This document shows positions 1 to 7,357 of a stretch of DNA of 64,000 nt, piece after piece. Under the pieces are notes generated by a model. That model was not told where the DNA came from. It did no database searches and worked only from the letters and a program-made list of their open reading frames with translations. The stretch is taken from NCBI GenBank assembly GCA_027365225.1, contig DAHXNV010000009.1:21344-85343 (forward strand), given 5' to 3'. Source of the DNA: Gammaproteobacteria bacterium. GTDB taxonomy: Bacteria; Pseudomonadota; Gammaproteobacteria; Steroidobacterales; Steroidobacteraceae. Every line of letters starts with the position of its first letter. Within the stretch, counting starts at the first letter, position 1. A program made the translations under genes and the position numbers.

Positions 1-236
1 TGGCCGACCATGAGCCGCTGCAGCCGCCGCGCCTGCGCATGCAGGCTCGGCAGGGTCATCAGCTTCGACTCGATCAGATCCCATTCGGGCAACGGGTAGA
101 TGAGCAGGCAGCGATCCCGGTCCACGGTCACCACGAGCTTTCCCTGGGCGCGTTCGGTGATCTGCTCCCGATAGCGGGTCGGCATGACCATCCGGCCTTT
201 GTCATCCAGGGTGATTTTGGTGGCGCCGCGAAACAT
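1..236 (-). CDS. mraZ: MraZ, division/cell-wall cluster regulator (5' part; runs off the left edge)
   Basis: The minus strand encodes 78 codons beginning MFRGATKITLDDKGRMVMP, the first half of MraZ, the AbrB-fold DNA-binding protein that heads the division and cell-wall (dcw) cluster. Known members bind direct GTG(G/A)G repeats in front of their own gene and repress the cluster. The repeats are present directly upstream (258-292), which supports both the identity and the ATG at 236. The rest of the protein, and presumably rsmH-ftsL-ftsI and the following genes, lie outside the window. The gene is divergent from nothing nearby; the next gene upstream, yraN, is read in the same direction and ends 128 bases before the promoter. 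Confidence 0.95.
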   Translation of the reverse strand, partial: MFRGATKITLDDKGRMVMPTRYREQITERAQGKLVVTVDRDRCLLIYPLPEWDLIESKLMTLPSLHAQARRLQRLMVG

Positions 237-257
237 GGATCTCGAGCGAGGATGAAT

Positions 258-320
258 CCCATCCCCTCCCACTCTTTCCCACTTCGTCCCACTATAGGAA
301 TCGCGGGCGCGCTATGTCAA
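258..320 (-). promoter_or_regulatory. mraZ promoter with four-repeat MraZ operator
   Basis: On the minus strand a near-consensus sigma-70 promoter is visible: -35 TTGACA (320-315), an 18-base spacer, and -10 TATAGT (296-291). Immediately downstream lie three GTGGG boxes (292-288, 282-278, 272-268) and a fourth ATGGG (262-258), all in exact 10-base register. This is the array described for MraZ autoregulation. The first box overlaps the end of the -10 element, so bound MraZ should block initiation. Confidence 0.9.
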
Positions 321-447
321 TTGAATTAACGTGAAAAGGTCATATGCGCGTTGAGTTATGTCGCACGTGTCGCCGGGCATCAACAGCGCTGATTTTAGCA
401 TTCATCTTCTGAATCAGCGGGTTGTGACCTTAATCTTATCCAATGTA

Positions 448-879
448 TTAGATGCCGCCGGCGCCGCCGTCGGCCGAGAACGCATGTTTGATCCACTCGA
501 TGCGCGGTTGCGCCGTCCCGGGCGCCTCGACCGTCACCACGTCGAAGCGCAGCCGCCAGTGCGCCCACTGGGGCCGTGTCTGCAGCAGTCTCGAGGCCGC
601 CCGCAGCAGGCGGGTCCGTTTGCGCCCATCGACGCTGGCGGCCGCGCCGCCAAAGGCCTGAGAGGCCCGTGAGCGGACCTCGATCACGGCGAGCTCCTCA
701 CCGCAGCGCGCGACGATATCCAGCTCGCCGCAGCGACAGCGAAAGTTGCACAAGAGAACCTCGGCGCCCTGCGCCCGCAGGAATTGCGCCGCCGCGCGCT
801 CCGCGGCGCAACCGGTGCGCCGGGCGGCAGCGGCCCTACGTCCCCGCTCAGTGGCGGGGCAGAATCCGGATCTGCCCAT
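448..879 (-). CDS. yraN: YraN / UPF0102 family protein (endonuclease-like fold)
   Basis: The 143-residue product shows the UPF0102 pattern. An N-terminal helix (about residues 24-38) is followed by the core GELDIVA...LAVIEVRSRAS (about 51-74), which carries the acidic and basic residues of a Holliday-junction-resolvase-like nuclease fold, and then FDVVTVE (about 112-118). The biochemical function of YraN is not established. The gene overlaps the end of lpoA by 32 bases on the same strand, the order seen in many gammaproteobacteria. The first 20 or so residues are Arg/Ala-rich and poorly conserved, so the true start may be slightly downstream of 879. An 8-base inverted repeat (387-394 with 412-419) follows the gene, without a convincing U-run. 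Confidence 0.85.
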   Translation of the reverse strand: MGRSGFCPATERGRRAAAARRTGCAAERAAAQFLRAQGAEVLLCNFRCRCGELDIVARCGEELAVIEVRSRASQAFGGAAASVDGRKRTRLLRAASRLLQTRPQWAHWRLRFDVVTVEAPGTAQPRIEWIKHAFSADGGAGGI

Positions 880-2092
880 TTTTCAGCTTCGCCCAGATCA
901 GACCGCGATGAATGTGGCCGCGCGGCCCCAGCCGCAACCGTCCTGTCAGGCCGTTCGGATCGATCAGTCCGCCGGGACCGACATGGCCCTCGAGCAGCGC
1001 CACCGTGAGGTGATAGGCATCGAACCCGAACGCGAACAGTCGGCCCAGATGCGGGCCGCCGGCCGGCCAGGCCGCTCGGGCGGCGGCCCGCACGGCATCG
1101 GGAAGCGGGCCGCCGAGCATCCACGGCATGTCGAGAAACCGCAGGCCGTCGAGATTCTCGTTGGCCGTCGGATCGGGCACGAACGCGTCGGAGGTGGAAT
1201 ACGTGGGCACGCCGTTGGCGTAGAAAAAGCGCAGCTCCGGCTCGATCTGCCGCTCGGCGCTCGCCGGCGCCGGGGCGAAGATGAACTGGATGTCCTGGCG
1301 CCGGCGCGGAACGAACTTCAACGGCATCCCGAACAGCGACTCCAGGTCCCGCAGCCGCTGGTAGCTCTGGTTGATCAGCAGCACGTGCGTGATCGGCCCG
1401 GCATAATCGTTGCGGCTCAGATCGATGCGCGTGGTGGCGAGCAGCCGGCCCCCGCCGGCCTGGAACTGCTGGCTGAACGCATCGAGCACCCGCGTGCCCC
1501 AGGGGCCCGAGGGCACGATGGCGATCCCGACCCGATGACCATCGGCCAACACGCGCCGCGCCACCATCCGCGCCTCGGCGGTCGGCGAAAGGGCGAACTG
1601 GAAGAAGCGCTGCGGGGCACGCGTGCCGTGCGGGAGGAAATTCAGCGCAAGCATCGGCGGATGCGCCGTGCCCTCGGCCACGGCGGCGGCGGCGGCCACG
1701 TTGGGACGGGTGAGCGGACCGACGATGAAATCCGCGCCATGGCGCACGGCGCGCTCGATCAGGCTGTGCATCGAGCCTGCCGTCGCCGTGTTGTAGATGC
1801 GCACGTGCGGCCGCTGCGCCGGCGGCAACTGGTAATACGCGGTGAGGAAGCCGTCCCGCACGCTCTGCCCCGCGCCGGAGAGCGGACCGCTCTGCGGCAG
1901 CAGCAGCGCGATGCGCACCTCGGGCAGGGGAATCCGGACCGCCCGCACGCGCGGCCGGGGAACGCGCGGGCGCCTCGACACCGCAGCGCGGGGGACGCTC
2001 TTGGAGGGCACGTACGGGCGCACCGCGGTGGCGCACCCGGCGATCAGCGCTGCGGCCGCGCACAGCGCGGCCAGCCGGAACGTTCGCTGCAT
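848..2092 (-). CDS. lpoA: Penicillin-binding protein activator LpoA, short form
   Basis: The 414-residue product begins with a lipoprotein signal, MQRTFRLAALCAAAALIAGC, with Cys20 as the lipidated residue. The ATG at 2092 is preferred over one at 2131 because it starts exactly at this signal and has GAAAGG upstream. The body (about residues 58-405) resembles the C-terminal, periplasmic-binding-protein-like half of LpoA: IALLLPQSG near 60 and HLGRLFAFGFDAY near 350. LpoA is an outer-membrane lipoprotein that activates PBP1A. The Escherichia coli protein is about 680 residues with an additional N-terminal helical-repeat domain; that domain is absent here, leaving only a Pro/Arg-rich linker (residues 21-57). 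The gene is divergent from rsmI and precedes yraN, as in other gammaproteobacteria. Confidence 0.85.
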   Translation of the reverse strand: MQRTFRLAALCAAAALIAGCATAVRPYVPSKSVPRAAVSRRPRVPRPRVRAVRIPLPEVRIALLLPQSGPLSGAGQSVRDGFLTAYYQLPPAQRPHVRIYNTATAGSMHSLIERAVRHGADFIVGPLTRPNVAAAAAVAEGTAHPPMLALNFLPHGTRAPQRFFQFALSPTAEARMVARRVLADGHRVGIAIVPSGPWGTRVLDAFSQQFQAGGGRLLATTRIDLSRNDYAGPITHVLLINQSYQRLRDLESLFGMPLKFVPRRRQDIQFIFAPAPASAERQIEPELRFFYANGVPTYSTSDAFVPDPTANENLDGLRFLDMPWMLGGPLPDAVRAAARAAWPAGGPHLGRLFAFGFDAYHLTVALLEGHVGPGGLIDPNGLTGRLRLGPRGHIHRGLIWAKLKNGQIRILPRH

Positions 2093-2166
2093 GATGGGCA
2101 AGCCTTTCACTGCCGGTTCCTTTAGGGTCAAGATTACCTCTCATCGGGCTTAGCGCGAGAATTAAA

Positions 2167-3018
2167 TTGACCAGGATCCAGGGCCGACTGCAGGTCGTGG
2201 CGACGCCGATCGGCAACCTCGGGGACCTCGGCGCGCGGGCGCGCGAGGCGCTGTCGCGTGCCGACGCCGTCGTGGCCGAGGACACCCGGCGCACGCGTAC
2301 GCTGTTGAGCGCGCTCGGCCTTTCCCGGCCGCTGATTTCGCTGCACACGCACAACGAGTCGCAGCGCGTGCCGCAGCTGCTCGCCCGGCTCGGCGCCGGC
2401 GAGACGCTCGCGCTGGTGAGTGATGCCGGCACTCCGCTGCTGTCGGATCCGGGCTACGAGTTGGTGCGCGCGGCCGTCGCGGCGGACATCCCGGTCGAGG
2501 CCATTCCCGGACCGAGTGCCATCACCGCGGCCCTCGCCTGCGCGGGACTGCCGGTCAACCGCTTCTGCTTCGAAGGGTTCGTGGCGGCCAAGGAGAGCGA
2601 GCGGCGCGAGCAGCTCGCGCGTCTGGCCGGCGAGGCGCGCACGCTGGTGTTCTTCGAGGCGCCCCATCGCATCGTGGCGATGCTGGCGGACCTCGCCGCC
2701 GCGCTCGGCCCCGAGCGGCACGCCGCCGTCGCACGCGAGCTCACCAAAACGCACGAGACCGTCTATCGCGGCACACTCGGGGAGCTCGCCGCGCGCGCCG
2801 CGCAGGAGGCGAGCTGGCGGCGCGGCGAGTTGACCGTGGTCGTCGCCGGGGCGCCCCAGCGGGACGCGCCCGTTGACGAGGCGCTGCTGCGCCGCACGGT
2901 TCAGCTGCTGGCCCGGGAGCTTCCGCCCGGACGAGCCGCCGCGCTCGCCGCCCAGCTCACGGGGGCAAGCCGCGCCGACGCCTACGCGCTCGTGCTGCAA
3001 CACGTGAAGGCACCGTGA
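2167..3018 (+). CDS. rsmI: 16S rRNA (cytidine1402-2'-O)-methyltransferase RsmI
   Basis: The 283-residue protein contains the signature VVATPIGNLGDL (residues 10-21), the AEDTRRTRTLL segment (about 37-47), the LVSDAGTPLLSDPG loop (about 83-96) and AIPGPSA (about 115-121) of the tetrapyrrole-methylase-like fold. RsmI adds the 2'-O-methyl group to C1402 of 16S rRNA using S-adenosylmethionine. The start is taken as TTG at 2167, because no ATG or GTG lies between the upstream stop and the conserved motif in a better position. A clear Shine-Dalgarno is not visible. It is divergent from lpoA with a 74-base gap that must hold both promoters. Length matches the family. Confidence 0.95.
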   Translation: MTRIQGRLQVVATPIGNLGDLGARAREALSRADAVVAEDTRRTRTLLSALGLSRPLISLHTHNESQRVPQLLARLGAGETLALVSDAGTPLLSDPGYELVRAAVAADIPVEAIPGPSAITAALACAGLPVNRFCFEGFVAAKESERREQLARLAGEARTLVFFEAPHRIVAMLADLAAALGPERHAAVARELTKTHETVYRGTLGELAARAAQEASWRRGELTVVVAGAPQRDAPVDEALLRRTVQLLARELPPGRAAALAAQLTGASRADAYALVLQHVKAP

Positions 3019-3097
3019 CGCCCACGCGACCGGGTGGATCCCGATCGTCGGCGCTCGAGTCGGCACGAGCCCGCCGAGGCAACCGGGAAAACAAAAA

Positions 3098-3572
3098 AGG
3101 GGAGCCGGCCTGTAAGCCGGGTTCTGTCACGCGGTGAGCGCCCCCGCAAGGAGGCGGCCGCGCGAGGCAATCATTCCTCTGCGATCCACGTCGCCGTGAA
3201 CCTGTAGCAGCCTACCCGGAAGCGCGCGCGGATCGGCGCTGCGAGCCCGTTGCCGGAACCCGCTGCTCCCCTATTTGGCCTTGCTCCAGGTGGGGTTTGC
3301 CGTGCCGGTCTTGTTGCCAAGACCGCGGTGCGCTCTTACCGCACCGTTTCACCCTTGCCGTCCTCCCCCCGTGCCGCGTGAGCGGCTCGAGCGAAGGCTT
3401 GGGCGGTCTACTCTCTGTTGCACTTTCCGTGAACGGACGCCGCACACGAAGCTCGCGCTTCGCGCACCACGCCGTCCCCCAGGCGTTACCTGGCACCCTG
3501 ATCCGCCGGAGCCCGGACTTTCCTCCCCCCCGCCCCAATGGGACGGGGCAGCGATTGCCCGGCCGGCTCCCC
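3098..3572 (-). ncRNA. rnpB: RNase P RNA (bacterial class A), catalytic subunit of RNase P
   Basis: Read on the minus strand, the region carries the universally conserved RNase P RNA segments in order. They are GGGGAGGAAAGTCCGGGC near the 5' end, a CCAGGTAACGCCTGG helix, ACAGAGAG, AAGGGTGAAA.GGTGCGGTAAGAG, GAGCAAGGCCAAATAGGGG, a GGGTAGGCTGCT segment, and ACAGAACCCGGCTTA near the 3' end. The terminal helix P1 is explicit: GGGGAGCCGGCC at 3572-3561 pairs with GGCCGGCTCCCC at 3110-3099. The RNA is about 474 nt, longer than the 377 nt of E. coli; the extra length lies in peripheral helices. A run of six T follows P1 on the transcribed strand and acts as the terminator. The 5' end is fixed by the promoter 6 bases upstream. 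Confidence 0.96.
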
Positions 3573-3578
3573 GGCCCC

Positions 3579-3607
3579 TGAATACCAGAACCAGCCCGCC
3601 GGCGCAA
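3579..3607 (-). promoter_or_regulatory. rnpB promoter
   Basis: The minus strand shows TTGCGC (3607-3602), a 17-base spacer and TATTCA (3584-3579). Neither hexamer is close to consensus. However, the spacing is ideal, and a start 7 bases downstream falls on position 3572, exactly the first base of the P1 helix of RNase P RNA. Confidence 0.55.
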
Positions 3608-3616
3608 AGCGCCCGA

Positions 3617-4039
3617 TCATTTCACCACGCGCAGCTGCGGGCGCTTGGCGCCCGCGCCGCCCTCCTCGCCTTGCCGGGGCCCCGGGCGGGGTCCGGGCGG
3701 CTCGGGCGATTCCGGTCCACCGTCCTGATCGGGGAACATCATCCCCTCGCCCGTCTCGCGCGCGTAGACGCCCATCACGGCCGCGACCGGGAAGCGCACG
3801 TGATGGATCACGCCGGCGAAGCGGGCGTCGAACTCCACCATGTCATTGTCGATCTTCAGTCTCTGGGTGGCCGAGTAGCTCAAATTGAGGACCAGCTTGC
3901 CCTCCTGCACGTAGGGGTGCGGAATGTCCTCGCCGGCGCGCCCGGCGTCCACGATCACGTGCGGCGTATGACCGCTGTCGGTGATCCACTGGTGCATGGC
4001 GCGCAGCAGATACGGTCGTTTGGACGGTGGCTTGAGCAT
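3617..4039 (-). CDS. sspB: ClpXP protease specificity-enhancing factor SspB
   Basis: The 140-residue protein starts with the substrate-binding domain (SKRPYLLRAMHQWITDSG, then HPYVQEGKLVLNLSYSAT at about 41-58) that grips the ssrA tag. It continues into a flexible Gly/Pro-rich linker (about 105-130). It ends in RPQLRVVK, the ClpX-docking tail almost identical to that of E. coli SspB. It delivers ssrA-tagged and other substrates to ClpXP in the cytoplasm. The gene lies 9 bases behind sspA and is presumably co-transcribed. The rnpB promoter starts directly after its stop. Confidence 0.95.
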   Translation of the reverse strand: MLKPPSKRPYLLRAMHQWITDSGHTPHVIVDAGRAGEDIPHPYVQEGKLVLNLSYSATQRLKIDNDMVEFDARFAGVIHHVRFPVAAVMGVYARETGEGMMFPDQDGGPESPEPPGPRPGPRQGEEGGAGAKRPQLRVVK

Positions 4040-4048
4040 CGCGGCGCT

Positions 4049-4669
4049 CTAGCGGTGCATCGCCCGCTCGGCATCCGAGAGTGCGCGCGCGAAGGCCGGC
4101 CGCGCGAAAATCCGGCTCTGATACCTGACGATGGGCTGCGCCTTCGGCGGCAGCTCGATCTGATAGTACGGCAACCGCCACAGCACCGGCGCGACAGTGG
4201 CATCAACCAGGGAAAACTCGTCCGAGAGAAAGAATGGCTTCAATTGAAACAGCTCGACTCCTTGCACGATCGTATCGAGGAGGATTTTTCTCAACCTCGG
4301 TAGTTGCCTGCGGTCCTCCTCCCGCCCGATCTGAACGAGCAGACTGTACCAGTCGCGCTCGATGCGATAAAGCGCCAGGCGGAACTGCGCGCGCGTGACC
4401 GGGTCGGCGGGCATCAGGGGCGGATGCGGGAAGCGCTCATCGAGATACTCGATGATCACTCGCGAGTCGTACAGCACCAGATCGCGGTCGACCAACGTGG
4501 GCAGGGAATGATCGGGGTTCAGATCGAGGAGGTCCTCCGGGAGGCTGCCCGGCGCGACACTGACCACCTCCAAATCGATGTTCTTCTCGGCCAGGACGAT
4601 GCGCGTCCGATGGCTCCATGCGTCCGCCGGCGCCGAGAACAGCGTCATGATGGTTCGTCTGCTCGACAC
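4049..4669 (-). CDS. sspA: Stringent starvation protein A (GST-fold RNA polymerase-associated regulator)
   Basis: The product has the glutathione-S-transferase fold of SspA. MTLFSAPADAWSHRTRIVLAE forms the N-terminal thioredoxin-like part, LNPDHSLPTLVDRDLVLYDSRV follows, then YLDERFPHPPLMP, which is nearly invariant in SspA, and a helical C-terminal domain with FFLSDEFSLVDAT. SspA binds RNA polymerase during starvation and has no GST activity. I choose GTG at 4669 (206 residues) because GGAG lies 7 bases upstream and the family has several residues before MTLF; ATG at 4648 is the alternative. In related genomes petABC, encoding cytochrome bc1, precedes sspA; here only a remnant remains (4780-4929). 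Confidence 0.94.
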   Translation of the reverse strand: MSSRRTIMTLFSAPADAWSHRTRIVLAEKNIDLEVVSVAPGSLPEDLLDLNPDHSLPTLVDRDLVLYDSRVIIEYLDERFPHPPLMPADPVTRAQFRLALYRIERDWYSLLVQIGREEDRRQLPRLRKILLDTIVQGVELFQLKPFFLSDEFSLVDATVAPVLWRLPYYQIELPPKAQPIVRYQSRIFARPAFARALSDAERAMHR

Positions 4670-4779
4670 TGTACCGCTCCCGCCGCCCAGCCGGCTCAAC
4701 CTGCCCGATCTTACCGCTTCGGGGACCCGTGCCGAGTTGCTTCGTTCGCGGCTCGGGCGCATCGACGCGCCGCGTCCGC

Positions 4780-4929
4780 TCAGGGCATCTCCTGCCAGCA
4801 TTCGCGCCTCAGCAGCCAGGCGAGCACGGCGGGCATGGCCGCGGACGGATAGACCCGGTTGCTTACCCCGATGGCGCGCCCCGGCGGGCGAGGACTCGGG
4901 CCATCGGCAACGCCGGCGCACTCGGTCAT
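4780..4929 (-). pseudogene. Probable petABC deletion remnant (Rieske start joined to cytochrome c1 tail)
   Basis: A 49-codon minus-strand frame ends 110 bases before sspA. Its last residues, AVLAWLLRRECWQEMP, fit the C-terminal membrane anchor of cytochrome c1, which typically ends in LLK(K/R)E(Y/F)WKDV. It begins MTECAGVADG behind a strong GGGAGG, as expected for the start of petA (Rieske protein). No haem or iron-sulfur motif survives. Because petA-petB-petC normally sit just before sspA in gammaproteobacteria, I infer an in-frame deletion from early petA to the end of petC. The match is short and rests partly on position. It could instead be a spurious frame. Confidence 0.5.
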
Positions 4930-5156
4930 CGGAAGAGCCTCCCAATTTCCGCCCTCAATTTCCGCGCGGTTTCGCCCAACGCCGGGCCGGACCGGTCTTC
5001 TTGCGCCACGCGGAGCCCCGCGCGCGGTTTCCGGCTCGTCGGAGACAGGTACATTATACACTTTCGCCCTCCCCCCGCGGGCCGCCCCCCGGCTCGCGGC
5101 GCCCGTGCCGATGCGCACCGGGGAACGGGCGGCAGCGAATTAGGAGGATCCACGAC
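4930..5156. other. Intergenic region with a lone TATAAT on the minus strand
   Basis: Together with the remnant and the 110 bases after it, this makes a 487-base stretch (4670-5156) without an intact gene. On the minus strand a perfect -10 hexamer TATAAT occurs at 5058-5053 without a matching -35; it is placed to be the original promoter of the pet-ssp unit and could still drive sspAB. A second weak -10 (TAAGAT, about 60 bases upstream of sspA) is possible. I see no RNA gene or repeat here. Confidence 0.45.
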
Positions 5157-6317
5157 ATGGCACAACGTTTGAGCCGGGCCCTGACCTTCATTGCCGGATC
5201 CGTGGTCGGCGGCCTGGCGCTGGCATTCGTGATCGTGGCGCTGCATCCGAGCCTGATCATCCAGCCGCGGCGTGCCGCGGCGCACGCGCGCGCCGCCCAG
5301 ACATCGGCGGCGCGCGGCGCGCGGCGGCGCGAGCCGCCGGTGGTCAGCTACGCCTCGGCCGTCGAGCGGGCCGCCCCGGCGGTGGTCAACATCTACACGG
5401 CGCGGCTGGTCACCGAGCAAGTCAATCCCTTTCCGCCCTTCGCGCCGTTTTCCGGTCTGTTCGGCAACCTTCTGCCCGAGTACCGCCAGCACATCGAGCG
5501 CACCCTGGGCTCGGGTGTCATCATCGACAGGCAGGGACACATCGTCACCAACTACCACGTCATCGCCAACGCCGAGGCGATCCGCGTGCAGCTCGCCGAC
5601 GGCCGCATCGCCAAGCCGCGCATCGTCGGGGTGGATCCGGACACCGACCTGGCGGTGCTGCAGATCAATCTGCCGCACCTGCCGGTCATCACGTTCGGCC
5701 ATTCCAGACAGGTGCGCGTCGGCGACGTGGTGCTCGCCATCGGCGATCCTCTCGGGCTGTCGCAGACGGTGACCAACGGCATCGTCAGCGCCACGGGGCG
5801 CGAAAATTTCGGCATCTCCGCCTTCGACAATTTCATCCAGACCGACGCGCCGATCAATTTCGGCAACTCCGGCGGCGCGCTGGTCAATTCCAACGGCCAG
5901 CTAATCGGCATCAACACGGCGATCGTCGCCAAGAGCCTCGGGGTGGAGGGCATCGGCTTCGCCATCCCGGTCGACATCGTGCGCGGGGTGGTGCACGACA
6001 TCATCAAATACGGCAAGGTCATCCGCGGCTGGATCGGCATCGTTCCCGAGGACATCTCCACCACCGAGGCGCACCAGGTCGGGCTCGCTCGCGGCGGCGT
6101 GGTGATCGCCAACATGTACGTGGACAGTCCCGCGCAGCAGGCGGGACTGAAGGCCGGGGACCTCTTGCTCGACCTCGACGGCAAGCCGGTGCGCTCGGCC
6201 GAGCAGGCGCGCGTGGAAATCGCCAGTCGCAAGCCGGGCTCGAGGCTCGCCGTGCGCGTGCTGCGCGGCACGCGCACGCTCAACGTGACGGTACAGGTGA
6301 AGCAGCAGCCCAAGTGA
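5157..6317 (+). CDS. DegS/AlgW-type membrane-anchored serine protease (HtrA family)
   Basis: The 386-residue protein has one N-terminal membrane anchor (about residues 9-29), a trypsin-like protease domain (about 65-275) and a single PDZ domain (about 288-380). The catalytic triad is intact: His134 in TNYHVIA, Asp164 in DTDLAVL, Ser238 in GNSGGAL. One PDZ plus an anchor is the DegS/AlgW arrangement; DegP and DegQ have two PDZ domains. DegS-type proteases sense misfolded outer-membrane proteins in the periplasm and cut the anti-sigma factor RseA to release sigma-E. AGGAGG lies 10 bases before the ATG. It stands alone between the sspA region and pgl. Substrate specificity is inferred from architecture. 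Confidence 0.9.
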   Translation: MAQRLSRALTFIAGSVVGGLALAFVIVALHPSLIIQPRRAAAHARAAQTSAARGARRREPPVVSYASAVERAAPAVVNIYTARLVTEQVNPFPPFAPFSGLFGNLLPEYRQHIERTLGSGVIIDRQGHIVTNYHVIANAEAIRVQLADGRIAKPRIVGVDPDTDLAVLQINLPHLPVITFGHSRQVRVGDVVLAIGDPLGLSQTVTNGIVSATGRENFGISAFDNFIQTDAPINFGNSGGALVNSNGQLIGINTAIVAKSLGVEGIGFAIPVDIVRGVVHDIIKYGKVIRGWIGIVPEDISTTEAHQVGLARGGVVIANMYVDSPAQQAGLKAGDLLLDLDGKPVRSAEQARVEIASRKPGSRLAVRVLRGTRTLNVTVQVKQQPK

Positions 6318-6375
6318 TGAGCGCACCGGACATTGCGCTACCATTGGCACGCACCCCGATCACGCAGGACCCGGC

Positions 6376-7083
6376 ATGCAGAAGATTCACATCCGTAGAT
6401 TCGCGACCCGCGCCGAACTCGACAGTGCGCTCGCCGCGCGGCTCGAGCAGGCGATCCTGGCCGCCGCGCAGTCCCCCGCGGCCATCATGCTCTCCGGCGG
6501 CCATACGCCGCTGCCGGCGTACCGGCAGCTCGCCGCACGCCTGCGGCCCCTCGACGCCCGCCAGCGCGCGCACCTGCACGTACTGTTCTCCGACGATCGC
6601 TACGTCCCGCGGGATTCCGAGGCGAGCAACTACCACGCCTCGCGGCCGCTGCTCGATGCCCTCGCCCTGCCCGAGGCACAGGTGCTGCGGGTGCGCACCG
6701 AGCTGCCGCTCGAGCAGGCCGCGCTCGATTACCAGACGCGGCTGCGCGCGCTGTTGGATCAGAGCGTGCCGGTCACGCTCGGCATGCTCGGTGTCGGGGC
6801 CGATGGCCACACCGCCTCGCTGTTCCGGCCCGATGATCTGGCCCGTGCGCGCGGTCGGCTCGCCATCGCGGTGAGCCGGCCGGACGGTCTCTCGGGCATC
6901 AGCGTGACGCCGGAGTTCCTCGCGCACGTTCCCGAGCCGTTCTTCGTCGTGGCCGGCACGGGCAAGGAGGCGGCGCTCGCGGGACTCGAGCGCGAAGACC
7001 CCGGGGTGGTCGCGGTCCAAGCCGTGCAGGGCTGCGCGCGCGCCGAACTCTGGGTGGAGCGAGCGGCCGAGGGCGGTACCTGA
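6376..7083 (+). CDS. pgl: 6-phosphogluconolactonase
   Basis: The 235-residue protein has the DevB/Pgl signatures: AIMLSGGHTPLPAYRQLA (about 36-53), VLFSDDRYVPRDSEASNY (about 73-90) and MLGVGADGHTASLFRP (about 136-151). It hydrolyses 6-phosphoglucono-1,5-lactone to 6-phosphogluconate in the oxidative pentose phosphate pathway. The next enzyme of that pathway, gnd, is encoded 1.8 kb downstream on the other strand; no zwf is in the window. A TACCAT -10 candidate lies about 33 bases before the ATG. An 11-base-pair GC hairpin (7091-7132) follows the stop. Confidence 0.93.
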   Translation: MQKIHIRRFATRAELDSALAARLEQAILAAAQSPAAIMLSGGHTPLPAYRQLAARLRPLDARQRAHLHVLFSDDRYVPRDSEASNYHASRPLLDALALPEAQVLRVRTELPLEQAALDYQTRLRALLDQSVPVTLGMLGVGADGHTASLFRPDDLARARGRLAIAVSRPDGLSGISVTPEFLAHVPEPFFVVAGTGKEAALAGLEREDPGVVAVQAVQGCARAELWVERAAEGGT

Positions 7084-7090
7084 TCCCCGG

Positions 7091-7132
7091 CCCGGCGCGC
7101 GCCGGCGAAACTCCTTGCCGCCGCGCGCCGGG
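7091..7132 (+). terminator. GC-rich hairpin after pgl
   Basis: CCCGGCGCGCG (7091-7101) is perfectly complementary to CGCGCGCCGGG (7122-7132), with a 20-base loop. It starts 8 bases after the pgl stop. No U-run follows, so it may be a Rho-dependent end or an mRNA-stabilising hairpin rather than an intrinsic terminator. Confidence 0.4.
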
Positions 7133-7357
7133 CGTCAGTTCGCCGACCACGACCATCGTGATCGTGTCGGCCGGGTAGACCGGCCCGCAAGATGGCCCGC
7201 GGGGCCGCGCGAATCGATTACAATCGCGCCGGCGCCGCTGGACGGCCCGACCGCAAGAGCACGCGCGCATCGAAGCATGGTCCATGGCGCGCATGCGGCC
7301 TGCGGGCGCGCAGCGGCCGATGCGCGCCATGCGTTCCCATCAAACAGGAGACGGACG

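Noticed and set aside
7115..7190. A minus-strand stretch VYPADTITMVVVGELTPG after pgl that resembles a segment of M16 peptidases
   Set aside because: Only about 20 residues, without any second motif and without neighbourhood support, unlike the two remnants I accept.
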